A stretch of DNA of 49,382 nt from Candidatus Hydrogenedentota bacterium (GCA_016209895.1 JACQVH010000225.1:1-49382); one strand, 5' to 3'; numbered from the stretch's first letter, positions 1 through 10,484 are shown. A program made the numbers and translations. The notes: generated by a model from the letters alone, not told the origin.

Positions 1-14
1 CAACCGACGCCGAG

Positions 15-986
15 ATGGTCGTCGCGGTATCGCCGGCGGGCAAGTCGCTGCGGATCGCGGGAACCACCGGATTAGTGCTCGGCGGCAGTATTGACGCCGT
101 GGTTAACGACAAGTATCGGAAGGCCATCCGGGAAGCACTGCAAGGCTACGACACCGGCAAAGTATTCGAAGAACGCATCGAGGCTCGCCTCAATCAGGCA
201 CTTTCCGGAGGAATCAAGCGCGTTGCGCCTATGGGCTCGACCGCCGGGTTCAACAGCGATCGCGAGGCAGAGCAGATGCGGTACCAGAAATTGGGCGCGG
301 ACGGCGTGGACCTGCTGTTGGACCTGACCATGACCTACGGCGTCTACGGCTACGAGGGCACGATGGTGGCCAAACTGGAAGGAAAGCTGCGCAGCATCCC
401 CAAAGGAAGCCGCCAATGGGACGAGACGGTGGTGGCATCGCCCGGACCCATCCTCGCCAGCGCACGGCTCGGTGACCCCACCAACCGGCTGAGTCCCGCG
501 ATGTCGGGAGCCAGACTGTCCGTGGAAGATGAGGCAGTGGGGCGGTGGACGTCGGATGGCGGCGCTCTTCTGCGTCAGGACTTCGAAGCGGCCGTAGACG
601 GAGCCATCTCGGCGTTGCTCTGCGACCTCGGACTAGCTGAGGAGGCCTTGGGTGAGTATAACCTCGGCAAACGCGAGTTGAATGCCAAGCACTTCGCGGA
701 AGCCGCGAGCCATTTCCGTAAGGCCATCGCACTTGACAACGCTCTCGCGCACGCGCACAACGGCTTGGCGGTGACCCTGGCCCACGCGGACAAGCTAGAC
801 GAAGCGATCGCCATGACCATAGCTCTCACCGAACGGTCACCCGATTACGCCCCCGCCTGGTACAACCTGGCTTGGTGGCATGCCACCGAAAAGAAAGACC
901 CAAACGCAGCCAAGCCTTACTATGAGCGTGCCCGTGCCTTAGGAATGGCACAAGACGAAAAGATCGAGAAAGCATTGAAGAAATGA
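15..986 (+). CDS. TPR-repeat protein, N-terminus probably truncated by window edge
   Basis: Frame stays open to the left edge. C-terminal TPR-like helices (FAEAASHFRKAIALDNALAHAHNGLAVTLAHADKLDEAIAM). Confidence 0.7.
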   Translation: MVVAVSPAGKSLRIAGTTGLVLGGSIDAVVNDKYRKAIREALQGYDTGKVFEERIEARLNQALSGGIKRVAPMGSTAGFNSDREAEQMRYQKLGADGVDLLLDLTMTYGVYGYEGTMVAKLEGKLRSIPKGSRQWDETVVASPGPILASARLGDPTNRLSPAMSGARLSVEDEAVGRWTSDGGALLRQDFEAAVDGAISALLCDLGLAEEALGEYNLGKRELNAKHFAEAASHFRKAIALDNALAHAHNGLAVTLAHADKLDEAIAMTIALTERSPDYAPAWYNLAWWHATEKKDPNAAKPYYERARALGMAQDEKIEKALKK

Positions 987-1090
987 GTGACCAGTCACTA
1001 GTGACCAGTGGTCAGTTGCTAGTTGTCAGTTACTTGCCCAAAGTTACGCTCGGAAGTCGGTACTCATTGCTCATTACTCATTGCTCCATT

Positions 1091-3364
1091 TCACGTCCCC
1101 CGTCGCAGGAGTAACATGAGCATGCCCCCGAAAACGATAAGCGCGGTCCCGGCAGAAACGCCAAGACCAATCTTGACCAGTGTTGGATCGTAGTAGAAGA
1201 CGACCTCGTGCCTGCCTGGTCCGACGGGAACGCCACGGAAAAGACGGTCCACGGGTAACACTTCCATCTCGACGCCATCCACCGCAGCTTTCCAGCCCGG
1301 ATACCACGCATCAGCGAGAATGAGCAACCCCGGGGCCGTATGATCCACTTCGATTACAACGCGAGTGTTGGTTTCAAGTGGCCCGATGGTGACCTTCGCC
1401 GAAGTGTCGGCCTGTGAAGTCAGGCTGACCGGACCTTCGACTAACGGCGGCAAGTCGGCATCCAAGAGCGCCGGGTCAAAGGTTTCGACGGTTTTGGCCT
1501 GGTACGAAACCCAGGCACGCGGCTTCATCGCCAGGTCTTCGACCAATACTGCGCCTGGCGAGAAAACTTCCTTCACTCGCAGTCGCGATCGGATGGCCGC
1601 AAACTGCCCCTGGATGTCGTCCTTAGTAAGCACGAGGGCCGTTGCGCCGCTCCGCCGAAGCAGAAGCGGATCCTGCGCCAACTTGGCAACAAACTCGCGG
1701 TATCGCCGCGTCGTCATCCCGCTCGACACGTAGAGTTGCGGCACGAGATTGCCGGAAAGCGGCCATTGTTGCAGCGTAGAATTGCCTCCAACGCGGGCCC
1801 CCGCCTTCTTCAATACCCGGATGAAGTCCGTCTCCGGAAAGACCTCTGCGGAACGGACAAAGGTGATGCCCGGCGAGAATGCCAAGAACAAGTCCACGGC
1901 CGTAAGTACGCACAAGCTGTGGGCGATGAGTCGCTGCGACGGACGCACTAGCGTAAGACCAAGGACTGCCAGATACAAAACAGCGAAGCCGGCGAAGAAC
2001 ACGATCGGCAAGACGCCGGGCAAAACCCCTTCAGAATTCCGCCAATAGAGGATAATCGCAAGCGCGGAAAGGATGATCGCCAAGGGAAAATACACGAGCA
2101 TCCGCACCAAGGTACTCTTGCATTCATCGGCATCCATCTCGACCCAGGTGGACGCTGCCACTGCGGCCGTACACGCGAAGGCGAATACCGCCCCGAGGAG
2201 GCAGTGCTGCGGTCCGAACTGTGGAAACATCGTGATTCGGACCCAAGTCCAACCGTCGGTGAGCGCGAGAGCTACCGCGAACAGCGAACTAACTACGAGA
2301 CCATCAACCCGGCGCCTTTGCAGGTCGTCCACAAATCGTCGCAACGAAAACCAGAGTGGCAAACACAGGAACTGGATCACACCCAGATGCAGGAGCGCGT
2401 CCACGTATAAACCGGAACCAGGACCGGCGGCGTTCGCGGAGTGACTTGGAACCGAAAAGAAAGGTGGAAGGACGCTCAAAGCCAACTCCTTGACCGTCAG
2501 TACCGGCGCGGCACCCTTGTCCCAGGCAAGGGATGCGGCCTGCTGATAGAACTCGATGAAGGGCAGAATTTGAATCGCGACGAGAGCTGCGCCTAGTACG
2601 AACGCCGTAACAAACGCAACAAGTCGCGTGGCCGCCGGTCTCAGCGGGGTACGCTGGACCACTATCCGAACTAAGAAGAACAGTACCGCGAAGCCACAGG
2701 CACCAAGAGCGGTCTCCGGGTCGCCGCCGAACAATGCTAAGCCCACTACGATGGCCCCGTAAGGCCAATGACGCGTGCGGCCGAGCGCCAGTCGATCCGC
2801 AAAGAAGATTAGCAACGGCAACCACGGGACCACGTCGGACATCGGAAACCCAGACCACAAGAACACGGGTCCGCTGAGTTCGTAAGCGACGGCAACGAAG
2901 AATGCGGCCGGCGGCGCCAGCCCAAACTTGCGCGCCACCCAGAATGCGCACCATCCGGCCAGGACCAACTTCAAGAGAATGGAAAGTTGCAAAGCGTAGA
3001 CTGGCGGCAAGAAGTAGAATGGCGACGAAAACGGCGACAGCATACGCGTGCGCCAGAGTGCGAGAAACGGTTGACCGGCGCCTTCGTACGGATTCCACAG
3101 CGGCGAGAGACGGTTTTGCGCACTATGGCTCAGAAACAAATACCAAGGAAGAATGCGCTGCGTCTGCTCCGCCATGGCGGGATGAGCCGGCGCCTGCAAT
3201 TCGGGCGACCGCGCCTCTTCCCACGGCGGCAAAAACAACAGGCCATCGCACGCCACGGGCACCTTGCCCAAGAAAGTCATGGGATAGAGTGCCAGCAGCG
3301 CGAGCGCGGCGAGAGCACCGTAGTAGGCGCCATTCTCAGTAAGTCTGCGCAACGAATAAAGCAA
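1091..3364 (-). CDS. YfhO-family large integral membrane protein
   Basis: 757 aa, multiple hydrophobic segments. C-terminal ADAWYPGWKAAVDGVEMEVLPVDRLFRGVPVGPGRHEVVFYYDP is typical of YfhO-like proteins. Confidence 0.8.
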   Translation of the reverse strand: MLYSLRRLTENGAYYGALAALALLALYPMTFLGKVPVACDGLLFLPPWEEARSPELQAPAHPAMAEQTQRILPWYLFLSHSAQNRLSPLWNPYEGAGQPFLALWRTRMLSPFSSPFYFLPPVYALQLSILLKLVLAGWCAFWVARKFGLAPPAAFFVAVAYELSGPVFLWSGFPMSDVVPWLPLLIFFADRLALGRTRHWPYGAIVVGLALFGGDPETALGACGFAVLFFLVRIVVQRTPLRPAATRLVAFVTAFVLGAALVAIQILPFIEFYQQAASLAWDKGAAPVLTVKELALSVLPPFFSVPSHSANAAGPGSGLYVDALLHLGVIQFLCLPLWFSLRRFVDDLQRRRVDGLVVSSLFAVALALTDGWTWVRITMFPQFGPQHCLLGAVFAFACTAAVAASTWVEMDADECKSTLVRMLVYFPLAIILSALAIILYWRNSEGVLPGVLPIVFFAGFAVLYLAVLGLTLVRPSQRLIAHSLCVLTAVDLFLAFSPGITFVRSAEVFPETDFIRVLKKAGARVGGNSTLQQWPLSGNLVPQLYVSSGMTTRRYREFVAKLAQDPLLLRRSGATALVLTKDDIQGQFAAIRSRLRVKEVFSPGAVLVEDLAMKPRAWVSYQAKTVETFDPALLDADLPPLVEGPVSLTSQADTSAKVTIGPLETNTRVVIEVDHTAPGLLILADAWYPGWKAAVDGVEMEVLPVDRLFRGVPVGPGRHEVVFYYDPTLVKIGLGVSAGTALIVFGGMLMLLLRRGT

Positions 3365-3407
3365 GCTTGAACTTTCGATTAGTGGTCAGTGACCACTGGT
3401 CACTTCT

Positions 3408-4715
3408 CTAAAACTCCGCCGCCTCCAGTATCCGCTTCAGCTGCCCCAAGAATTGCGCGGCGACGGCGCCGTCAATTACGCGGTGGTCGCTCGAAAGGGT
3501 GAGCTTCATTACGGGACGAACGTGGATACCGCCCTCGATAACTACGGGCTGGTCTTTGATCTGACCGATGGCCAGGATCGCGCTGTCCGGGGGATTGACA
3601 ATAGCCGTGAAATGGTCTACCCCGTACGCGCCAAGGTTCGAAATAGTGAACGTGTTTCCCGAGTACTCGTCAGGAAGCAGCTTGCCGTTACGGGCCTTTT
3701 CGACCAAGTCTCGACTCTCGAAACTAATCGCCTCCAGACTCTTATCCTGCACCTGACGTAGCACCGGCACGATCAGTCCGTCGGGCAACGCCACGGCGAT
3801 GCCGATATTGATGTCCTCCCGCTCCTCAATGGCGTCCCCCGCCCAGCGGACGTTCACCTGCGGGAACGCTTTGATTGCCTGGGCGGTGGCCAAAATGATG
3901 ATGTCGTTAAAGGACGGCTTGAACGAGGTAAACACGTCACGAAAGCGCCGTACCGCGGACATGTCCACTTCGACCGTGACGTAATAATGCGGCGCCGTAA
4001 AGAAGCTCTCAGACATGCGACGTGCAATAGTCTTGCGCATGGGGGTAAGCGGAACGCGGCGTACGCCTGCGGGGCTGGGCGAAACGGTCGCTGCCTGCCG
4101 CGCACGAAGAATATCTTCTTTGGTCACCCGGCCGCGCGGGCCCGTCCCGGAAACTTGTGACAAGTCAATTCCTTCCTGACCCGCAATTCGCCGGGCTGTA
4201 GGCGTACTCGGAACGTCTTGCAGCGTCTCGGCAAACGCGACTACATCCGCCTCCATCACGCGGCCCTGCGCGCCGCTGCCTTCGATCACCTCGGCGTTTA
4301 CGTGTTCGGCGCGCGCCTTGGCCCGTGCACGGGGTGAGACAAACTTGACACCGCCGGATTCAGTCGTTGGCTTGGATGGCAGGTCCGCTTTAGCGTTGGC
4401 GCTCACAGTTACCGAATGCGGGCTGGGCGTCGCGGTCTTGGCTTCACCCCAATACTGACTCAAGTCCGGTAGCGGTTCGTCCCTGTCACCGACGAGCGCC
4501 ACCACCTTGAGTACGGGTACTACTACGTCCGTACCTACGAGCACCTTGCGCAGGACGCCGGTTGCCGAGGATTCGCACTCGATTTCGGCCTTATCGGTCT
4601 GAACTGTGAATAAGGGTTCGCCAGTTTGAACTGACTCACCTTCCTTTTTGTGCCACATTACGATGGACGCTTCCTCCACCGACTGACCCAATTGAGGTAT
4701 CTTGATCTCGTGCAT
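3408..4715 (-). CDS. Dihydrolipoamide acyltransferase (E2 component of a 2-oxoacid dehydrogenase)
   Basis: Lipoyl domain (VQTDKAEIECESSATGVL), two peripheral subunit-binding segments, catalytic domain ending SSDHRVIDGAVAAQFL. Confidence 0.9.
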   Translation of the reverse strand: MHEIKIPQLGQSVEEASIVMWHKKEGESVQTGEPLFTVQTDKAEIECESSATGVLRKVLVGTDVVVPVLKVVALVGDRDEPLPDLSQYWGEAKTATPSPHSVTVSANAKADLPSKPTTESGGVKFVSPRARAKARAEHVNAEVIEGSGAQGRVMEADVVAFAETLQDVPSTPTARRIAGQEGIDLSQVSGTGPRGRVTKEDILRARQAATVSPSPAGVRRVPLTPMRKTIARRMSESFFTAPHYYVTVEVDMSAVRRFRDVFTSFKPSFNDIIILATAQAIKAFPQVNVRWAGDAIEEREDINIGIAVALPDGLIVPVLRQVQDKSLEAISFESRDLVEKARNGKLLPDEYSGNTFTISNLGAYGVDHFTAIVNPPDSAILAIGQIKDQPVVIEGGIHVRPVMKLTLSSDHRVIDGAVAAQFLGQLKRILEAAEF

Positions 4716-5893
4716 TATCGTATCCAGCCTTCCCGCGCCAGCCGTTCCCAGCCCTCCCGAATAAGTTGAGCCAAACGGGAAGTTTCTTCAATCTGACAGA
4801 CATACTTGAATACCCCTCCCAGGCCCTGCTGTTGAAGGGTCGTCTGAAGTGTTTTTGCGGCCGGGTCGGCCGGGTGATCGTAGCGAAACGCGGCGGCGGC
4901 TGCAAACGCGACATGCTCCGGCTCGACCCCGTGGTTCAGACACAGATTCGCCGCACCAATCAGCCGGTCGTTGGGTCCCAGCTTTCGCAACGGGTCCTTC
5001 GCGACACGCGTCACCTGGTCGCCCAATCCGCGGTTCTGGAACCGGCGTATGAGATCATCGGCGTGCGCCCGCAGTTCGGCGGAATGCAGACCATGCTTGG
5101 TAGCGAGCGCCGCGCACGACTCCCCCACAATGCCATCCACTTCCACGCGGATTTTCGGATCCTGTATCGCTTGCCAGATATATTCATGGCCGCGAAGATA
5201 TCCCAAGTATGCGGCTCCGGCGTGTGAGGCATTATGCACAAACAGCTTTCGCTCGACATAGACGCCGAAATTTGCTCGGGGCTGAAGATTCTTCAAAACG
5301 GGAATCGGACCCCGAAAGGCTTCGGCGTCTACTGGCAGTTCACAATACGCTTCTACGCACACCAGCAGCGGGTCCTCGGTTTTCATGGCGTCCGTCATCA
5401 CCGGCACCATGCGCCCGATGCTTGCTTCCACGAACCCCACGTTTGTGTCCAGATCGCAATAAAACTTCGCGGCCAGATGGGTCCGCACCTCCTCGCGAAG
5501 AAAGTTGCCTGCGTCGAGCATGTTTTCGCACACGATGATGTTCAGCGGCGTCGCACTGGGAAACCGAAAGCGTTTCTCGATCCCCGCGGCGATGGCCGGC
5601 GCAAGTTTGGGAAGGGCATTCACTCCAACCGCCGTGGCCGCCAGATCGGCCTGCGCCAAGGCCGTCGCCACCACTTCCGTATCTCGTGCGTGGATCGCGG
5701 AAACATTGCGGATGGCAAGTGTATACGTTCGTTCGTCCACAATACGCAGGGGATATTCGCGCCGGGCTTTCAACGCCGCGACGATCTCCTCCGCCACGTC
5801 TACGAAAGTAGTCTCGTAACCGGACTCAAAATAAAGCTGACCAAGAAAGCCACGCCCGATGTTCCCAGCCCCAAACTGTACCGCCCGCTTCAC
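4715..5893 (-). CDS. mtlD: Mannitol-1-phosphate 5-dehydrogenase family protein
   Basis: N-terminal MKRAVQFGAGNIGRGFLGQLYFESGYETTFVDV typical of MtlD. Shares one base (TAATG) with the E2 start. Confidence 0.85.
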   Translation of the reverse strand: MKRAVQFGAGNIGRGFLGQLYFESGYETTFVDVAEEIVAALKARREYPLRIVDERTYTLAIRNVSAIHARDTEVVATALAQADLAATAVGVNALPKLAPAIAAGIEKRFRFPSATPLNIIVCENMLDAGNFLREEVRTHLAAKFYCDLDTNVGFVEASIGRMVPVMTDAMKTEDPLLVCVEAYCELPVDAEAFRGPIPVLKNLQPRANFGVYVERKLFVHNASHAGAAYLGYLRGHEYIWQAIQDPKIRVEVDGIVGESCAALATKHGLHSAELRAHADDLIRRFQNRGLGDQVTRVAKDPLRKLGPNDRLIGAANLCLNHGVEPEHVAFAAAAAFRYDHPADPAAKTLQTTLQQQGLGGVFKYVCQIEETSRLAQLIREGWERLAREGWIR

Positions 5894-5923
5894 GCAAAGA
5901 CCTCTTTCAAATGTGACGGCCGC

Positions 5924-7081
5924 TCAGTTGTACTTTCCGAACTCTTTGCCCGCCTCGTACAGCGCCCGCACGTTCTCCAGCGGAATGCCCGGTGCCAGAT
6001 TATTCCCTTCCCGCAAGATGAAACGTCCACCATTCATGATCCCGGATTCGAGAATACGCCTTACTTCTTGCTGCACTTCCGGCGGTCGAGCTTCCAGCAG
6101 AAACGGCACCGACGGACCGCCCTGGAATTCCACCTCTGGGCCGAGTGTCTCTCTCAACCATCGGAAATCCACAGGAAAGCCGGTGTCAAAAGACTGGATG
6201 TTGAGATGTTCTCTCAGGAATGGGAAATGACGCGTAGCATCACCACACAAATGGATGCCGTTGGGACCGACTTCCGAGAACGTGTCCACCAATCGTTTGT
6301 GAAATGGATACACGAATTCTTTGTACATCTCGACGGAAAGAAGTTGAATCGAGTCGTCAGCGAAACCCCACGTCTCGGTCTTTAGCGGCTGGCCGAGACG
6401 TTTTCGATAGGCTTGAATCCGCTGAATGGTAGCTTCGGTCACGAAATCCAGCAGCTCGCGCGCATATTCCGGGTCTTCGAGCAAGTCCGTAAAGAATTCC
6501 GTCGCCCCACGCAAATTGCAGGCCACGGTCAACGGTCCATCCGTGCCCAGCCCCGTCGGCGAGACATCTTTGATCGGCAAACCCTTGTATGCGTATCCGG
6601 CCTGCCGTTTTTGAACAAAATAGTCGTGGTACTCCCAGTTTCGCTGCATCATCCCGCCGGTAAAGGGATCGGGGATACCCCGGTCAAACAGTATCGCCTT
6701 GCGACTATCATGCATGAGCATTGGCGCGGTGTCCGGTACCTGATGATCGTAGAACCGAAATTCGCAACCGAACCACGCGGCCTCATAACAGTTCTGAAAA
6801 TCCACGTAGACGCCCCAGCCCTCCTTCGGATAACCCATTTCCTGGTCCCCCGGCAAATTCAGCCGAATCCATTCCTGGTGCTCCAACTGCCGCTCCATCA
6901 TACGCTGCGGATCGTTGAGATACTGCCGGAACGAAATCCGCCGAGGATTCGCCTCGTGATCAAACATGGTGAACCGCGGATTGATCCCAAAAATCACAGG
7001 CACCCGAATCGGTTTTCGCTTCCGATACGCCTCCCACACCCGTTGAACTTCCGAATTATGCGCCTCAAAATCGGCAATCAT
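5924..7081 (-). CDS. Uroporphyrinogen decarboxylase (URO-D) family protein, likely methyltransferase-like rather than HemE
   Basis: 385 aa, HLCGDATRHFPFLREHLNIQSFDTGFPVDF pattern of URO-D/MtaA-like proteins. Confidence 0.7.
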   Translation of the reverse strand: MIADFEAHNSEVQRVWEAYRKRKPIRVPVIFGINPRFTMFDHEANPRRISFRQYLNDPQRMMERQLEHQEWIRLNLPGDQEMGYPKEGWGVYVDFQNCYEAAWFGCEFRFYDHQVPDTAPMLMHDSRKAILFDRGIPDPFTGGMMQRNWEYHDYFVQKRQAGYAYKGLPIKDVSPTGLGTDGPLTVACNLRGATEFFTDLLEDPEYARELLDFVTEATIQRIQAYRKRLGQPLKTETWGFADDSIQLLSVEMYKEFVYPFHKRLVDTFSEVGPNGIHLCGDATRHFPFLREHLNIQSFDTGFPVDFRWLRETLGPEVEFQGGPSVPFLLEARPPEVQQEVRRILESGIMNGGRFILREGNNLAPGIPLENVRALYEAGKEFGKYN

Positions 7082-7182
7082 CTCTTCCCCTCACCTTCCA
7101 TACCCCACTTATAGGCGCTACAGCATTCCCGCGTCAAGAACTCCGTACAGTCAATCCCAGTAAAAGCGAGCCTGTATATTTC

Positions 7183-9237
7183 CTAGCCTTTTCGACGATG
7201 AGCAGGTAACGGCATTGTCTTTCGCAGGTCGGTGACATTGTGTTCTGGATCGTAGCGTGCCTTGGCGTAGGTGCGGTACCAGGCGGCCTCGTCGGAATGT
7301 CCTTCCACTTCGATTCGGCCGGCAAAATGATGGAGCGTCTCACTGCCAGCGCGCACCAGGCCTTGCTTGGCGAGATGATGGTCCAGCTTGGCCAGCAGGC
7401 GCCTCAACGGAGCGAAATGCAGATCCGAAGCCTTTGGGCTCCGTCGGAGATGTCGGAGGATCCGGTGCGTAGCGAAGAGGGCCACGATTGAAATCACGAG
7501 CAGACCCGGGAGACTCGTGCCGATGTAAATTACGCCTTTCCACAGCCGTCCGGTGATCCACGTTGCCACTGCGCTAATGCCTTGCGTCTTGAATAACTCG
7601 AGTGCAGCGCGTGGCAGATACTTTACGTAGTCCCACAGTTGCGCCCATTGACTGGCCTGACCGGAAGGGACGCCCGAACCTGGCGTCGCTTCCACTAATG
7701 TCCAGCCTCGGCCCTCGAGGTAGGCCTCGACCCAGGCGTGCGCGTCTCGGTTTCTCGCAAACCAATAGCCACCGAACGGATTCCGTTCATAGGCCACGAA
7801 GCCATTCACATAGCGGCTGGGTATGTTCACCGAGCGAAGCAGAATCGCCGCCGCCGCCGCAAAAAACTCGCATTGGCCTTTGCGCACGTCAAACAGAAAG
7901 GCGGACACAGGATCAGGAGCCCGCGCAGGCCCCGCACTCAAGTTGTATTCATAATTCTGGATCAGATACCGCTCGATGGCCGCGGCCTTTTCCTGGTCGG
8001 TCCGGCAGCCCTCCGTGAGTTGCTGTGCGAGTTCCTTGACGCGCGGGTCCAGGTTGTCAGGCAGCGCGACCAAGCCTATGCGTAACTCGTTGCCAAGCGC
8101 GGTTTCAGGGGTCGCGATTCCAGCGAGTTGATATGACGTGGCCGGCCCCAAGAGCGTCTCGAACTGCGGGACGCCATGCGCATCCACCTCCAACCTCGGG
8201 ACCGGTAACGAGAGATAAGCAGCCACCATTGGCGCAAACACCGTATGATTCAATTCGGCGACCGGATGTACTTCCATCGTTTGCTTCGCCGTTTCCATGG
8301 CAGTAGTGGTCTCATGTAGTGTGAACCATTGCGCGCCAAGACTCGCCGCCGGCAAGCCGCGAACCGCGACCGGACCGTGGAATTCGGTTGAAGCCGAATG
8401 CAGCCACATCGGCGGCTCGTACGTATCGTAAATCCGGCCGCGCAAATATCCCGGCGCAGACTCTGAGAAAATCCGGAGCGCCGTGGCATTCCCACCGCGC
8501 ACCTTGGTCTGGTCAATCGTGCCAAAGCGACCTATCGTGGGAAATCCAAATGTGCCGGCCGAGTCCGGCGGTGCGGCCAGAATACCGATAACTTGGTCCA
8601 CTCTTTCGCCGTAGCGATAGATGCCCTGACCGACCACCCAACCGAATACAACTACGACCAACAGCACACCTCCCACGATAAGGAACCTTCCCCTTTGGGG
8701 AACGCGCGCTGGAAGCTTTTGCGGCATACGGTTCAGACCCACCGCGGAAAAATACAGCCCCGTCACTACGGCCAGAAGCAGCGATGCGGTTTGAAATGCT
8801 GCGCCACGCGAGGTGCCGAATTGCGATACCGGAAGGGTGCCCACCATCACCATGGCCATCGCCGCGGAAATGGGAACGAAGCGAGGCGGGCCCTTGGTGT
8901 TCTTAAGGAAGAGATTTGCAGCTTGGCAGAAGATTAAGTACTGTGCGACGTAGTAGCCGAACACGTAATCAATGAAGCCGATGGGGAATAAAGGTAAGGA
9001 CGAGCCACCGAGCAGGAGCGGGGGCGTGACCAACCATTTGGCAGCAAAAACCATCGCGATTCCGCCAAAGAGCCAGATACGGCGAGACCGCTCGAGGTCC
9101 TGCTGAAAACGTCCCCAAACACCCACCATTCCGAACGTGGCAACTATCGCCGGAAACATGTATTGCTGCGACACGATCGCCAGCGTTCCCGCCGGAATCA
9201 ACAATAAAAGAAACGCCAGTACCCGCACGCAGATCAT
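7183..9237 (-). CDS. Transglutaminase-like domain membrane protein (TgpA type)
   Basis: N-terminal TM segments, then transglutaminase core GQCEFFAAAAAILLRSVNIPSRYVNGFV and RDAHAWVEAYLEGRGWTLVEATP. Confidence 0.88.
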   Translation of the reverse strand: MICVRVLAFLLLLIPAGTLAIVSQQYMFPAIVATFGMVGVWGRFQQDLERSRRIWLFGGIAMVFAAKWLVTPPLLLGGSSLPLFPIGFIDYVFGYYVAQYLIFCQAANLFLKNTKGPPRFVPISAAMAMVMVGTLPVSQFGTSRGAAFQTASLLLAVVTGLYFSAVGLNRMPQKLPARVPQRGRFLIVGGVLLVVVVFGWVVGQGIYRYGERVDQVIGILAAPPDSAGTFGFPTIGRFGTIDQTKVRGGNATALRIFSESAPGYLRGRIYDTYEPPMWLHSASTEFHGPVAVRGLPAASLGAQWFTLHETTTAMETAKQTMEVHPVAELNHTVFAPMVAAYLSLPVPRLEVDAHGVPQFETLLGPATSYQLAGIATPETALGNELRIGLVALPDNLDPRVKELAQQLTEGCRTDQEKAAAIERYLIQNYEYNLSAGPARAPDPVSAFLFDVRKGQCEFFAAAAAILLRSVNIPSRYVNGFVAYERNPFGGYWFARNRDAHAWVEAYLEGRGWTLVEATPGSGVPSGQASQWAQLWDYVKYLPRAALELFKTQGISAVATWITGRLWKGVIYIGTSLPGLLVISIVALFATHRILRHLRRSPKASDLHFAPLRRLLAKLDHHLAKQGLVRAGSETLHHFAGRIEVEGHSDEAAWYRTYAKARYDPEHNVTDLRKTMPLPAHRRKG

Positions 9238-10484
9238 AACTGATCGAATGCCCCCTTGCGCACCTCTTCACACGACAGTTGCGTGGCAGGCATCCCCGTC
9301 AGCGCTTCGATATTGTCCATGGGCTTAGAAGTAGACCCGTCGCGCACGACGACGATTTTGGCCGCGCACCCGGCTTCGAGCGCGGTCTGTACCAACGTCT
9401 CACGAGAATCGTCCCAGTCCAAAAAGATGCCGACGATGGTGGAGACTCGCGTAAGTTCCTCGGCCAGCGCGGGCGCCACCACGGCAAACGGATCGATACG
9501 GCATTCATCAATACACGCGAGAATCTCGAGGATGTTTTCAAAGTGGGCCGTGTGGCGTCCGGCGCGGAATACATACAACTCGGGACCCGCCGCGAAAAGG
9601 TCAATCAGATACTCGCCATGTGAAAGCGCGTCTGCTGCCGAAGCCGTCAGGCTGACCGCCGCCTCCAATTCCGGAAAACCCGCGCGCGGCCGGCGACGCC
9701 GTCCGGTTACGTAGGTGTCAAGCACCAAAGCGATGCGGCAATAGAACTCTTCCTGATACTCTCGCACGACCGGCTTCGCCAGCCTCGCCCATGAGCGAAA
9801 ATCAATGCGACCCTGAGGATCGCCGGGACGATATTCGCGATTCCCAATGTATTCGACGGACTCGCCCACGCCCGACGTAAGGGCCACGCCGCCCGGTTGA
9901 TAGCGTCGTCCCGCCACAATGTTCATCCCGGCAAGGGGATGAAAGCTCGGTATCACGAGCAGCGACCCGCCGTTCGCAGATCTCCGCCCCGATCGGCAAA
10001 TCGAGAACGGAAACGTCGTGTAAGCGCGCAGTGGCGGCAGCGAGTAATATCCCCGCCGACGCGGTTGAAGTGTAACGGGTAACGATGCGCGTTCGCCCGT
10101 CGCGAGATGCCGGTGAAGCTTCTCCGAATCCTTCGATTCCAGCGCGCGATCGAGTCCGAAGTAACCAATTGAAACATCGTACGCGGGCCGCCGTGAAACG
10201 TTCACGATGGTAAAGAATCCCGTTGTGGATTGTCCGACCGAGGCCGTCTGCGGAAATGTCCCGATGATCTCGAGGCGAGGCCGTATCAGCCAATTGACCA
10301 CCCAAGCGACGAAACCCAATGCAAACAAGGCGGAGAACGTGTAAAGGATGGGCAACTGAAGCGGATGACCCAAAATGCCCGAAACCACGCCGATCCCAAC
10401 AAGCGCCTTCCCCGACGCCGTGAGCTTAAACGTCCAGAGGTCGCGGACAAGGTCCGCGAGGCGATCCGGAAATCCCTTCTTCAT
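9234..10484 (-). CDS. DUF58 domain-containing protein
   Basis: YRPGDPQGRIDFRSWARLAKPVVREYQEEF motif. ATGA overlaps with both neighbours. Confidence 0.88.
   Translation of the reverse strand: MKKGFPDRLADLVRDLWTFKLTASGKALVGIGVVSGILGHPLQLPILYTFSALFALGFVAWVVNWLIRPRLEIIGTFPQTASVGQSTTGFFTIVNVSRRPAYDVSIGYFGLDRALESKDSEKLHRHLATGERASLPVTLQPRRRGYYSLPPLRAYTTFPFSICRSGRRSANGGSLLVIPSFHPLAGMNIVAGRRYQPGGVALTSGVGESVEYIGNREYRPGDPQGRIDFRSWARLAKPVVREYQEEFYCRIALVLDTYVTGRRRRPRAGFPELEAAVSLTASAADALSHGEYLIDLFAAGPELYVFRAGRHTAHFENILEILACIDECRIDPFAVVAPALAEELTRVSTIVGIFLDWDDSRETLVQTALEAGCAAKIVVVRDGSTSKPMDNIEALTGMPATQLSCEEVRKGAFDQL

Noticed and set aside
5234-6385. 383-aa plus-strand ORF
   Set aside because: Antisense across mtlD and the URO-D-family gene. 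No recognisable domain.
5924-7081. hemE (uroporphyrinogen decarboxylase) as part of a heme cluster
   Set aside because: Reads as the divergent URO-D/methyltransferase family and is far from hemN. I saw no canonical HemE N-terminal motif.
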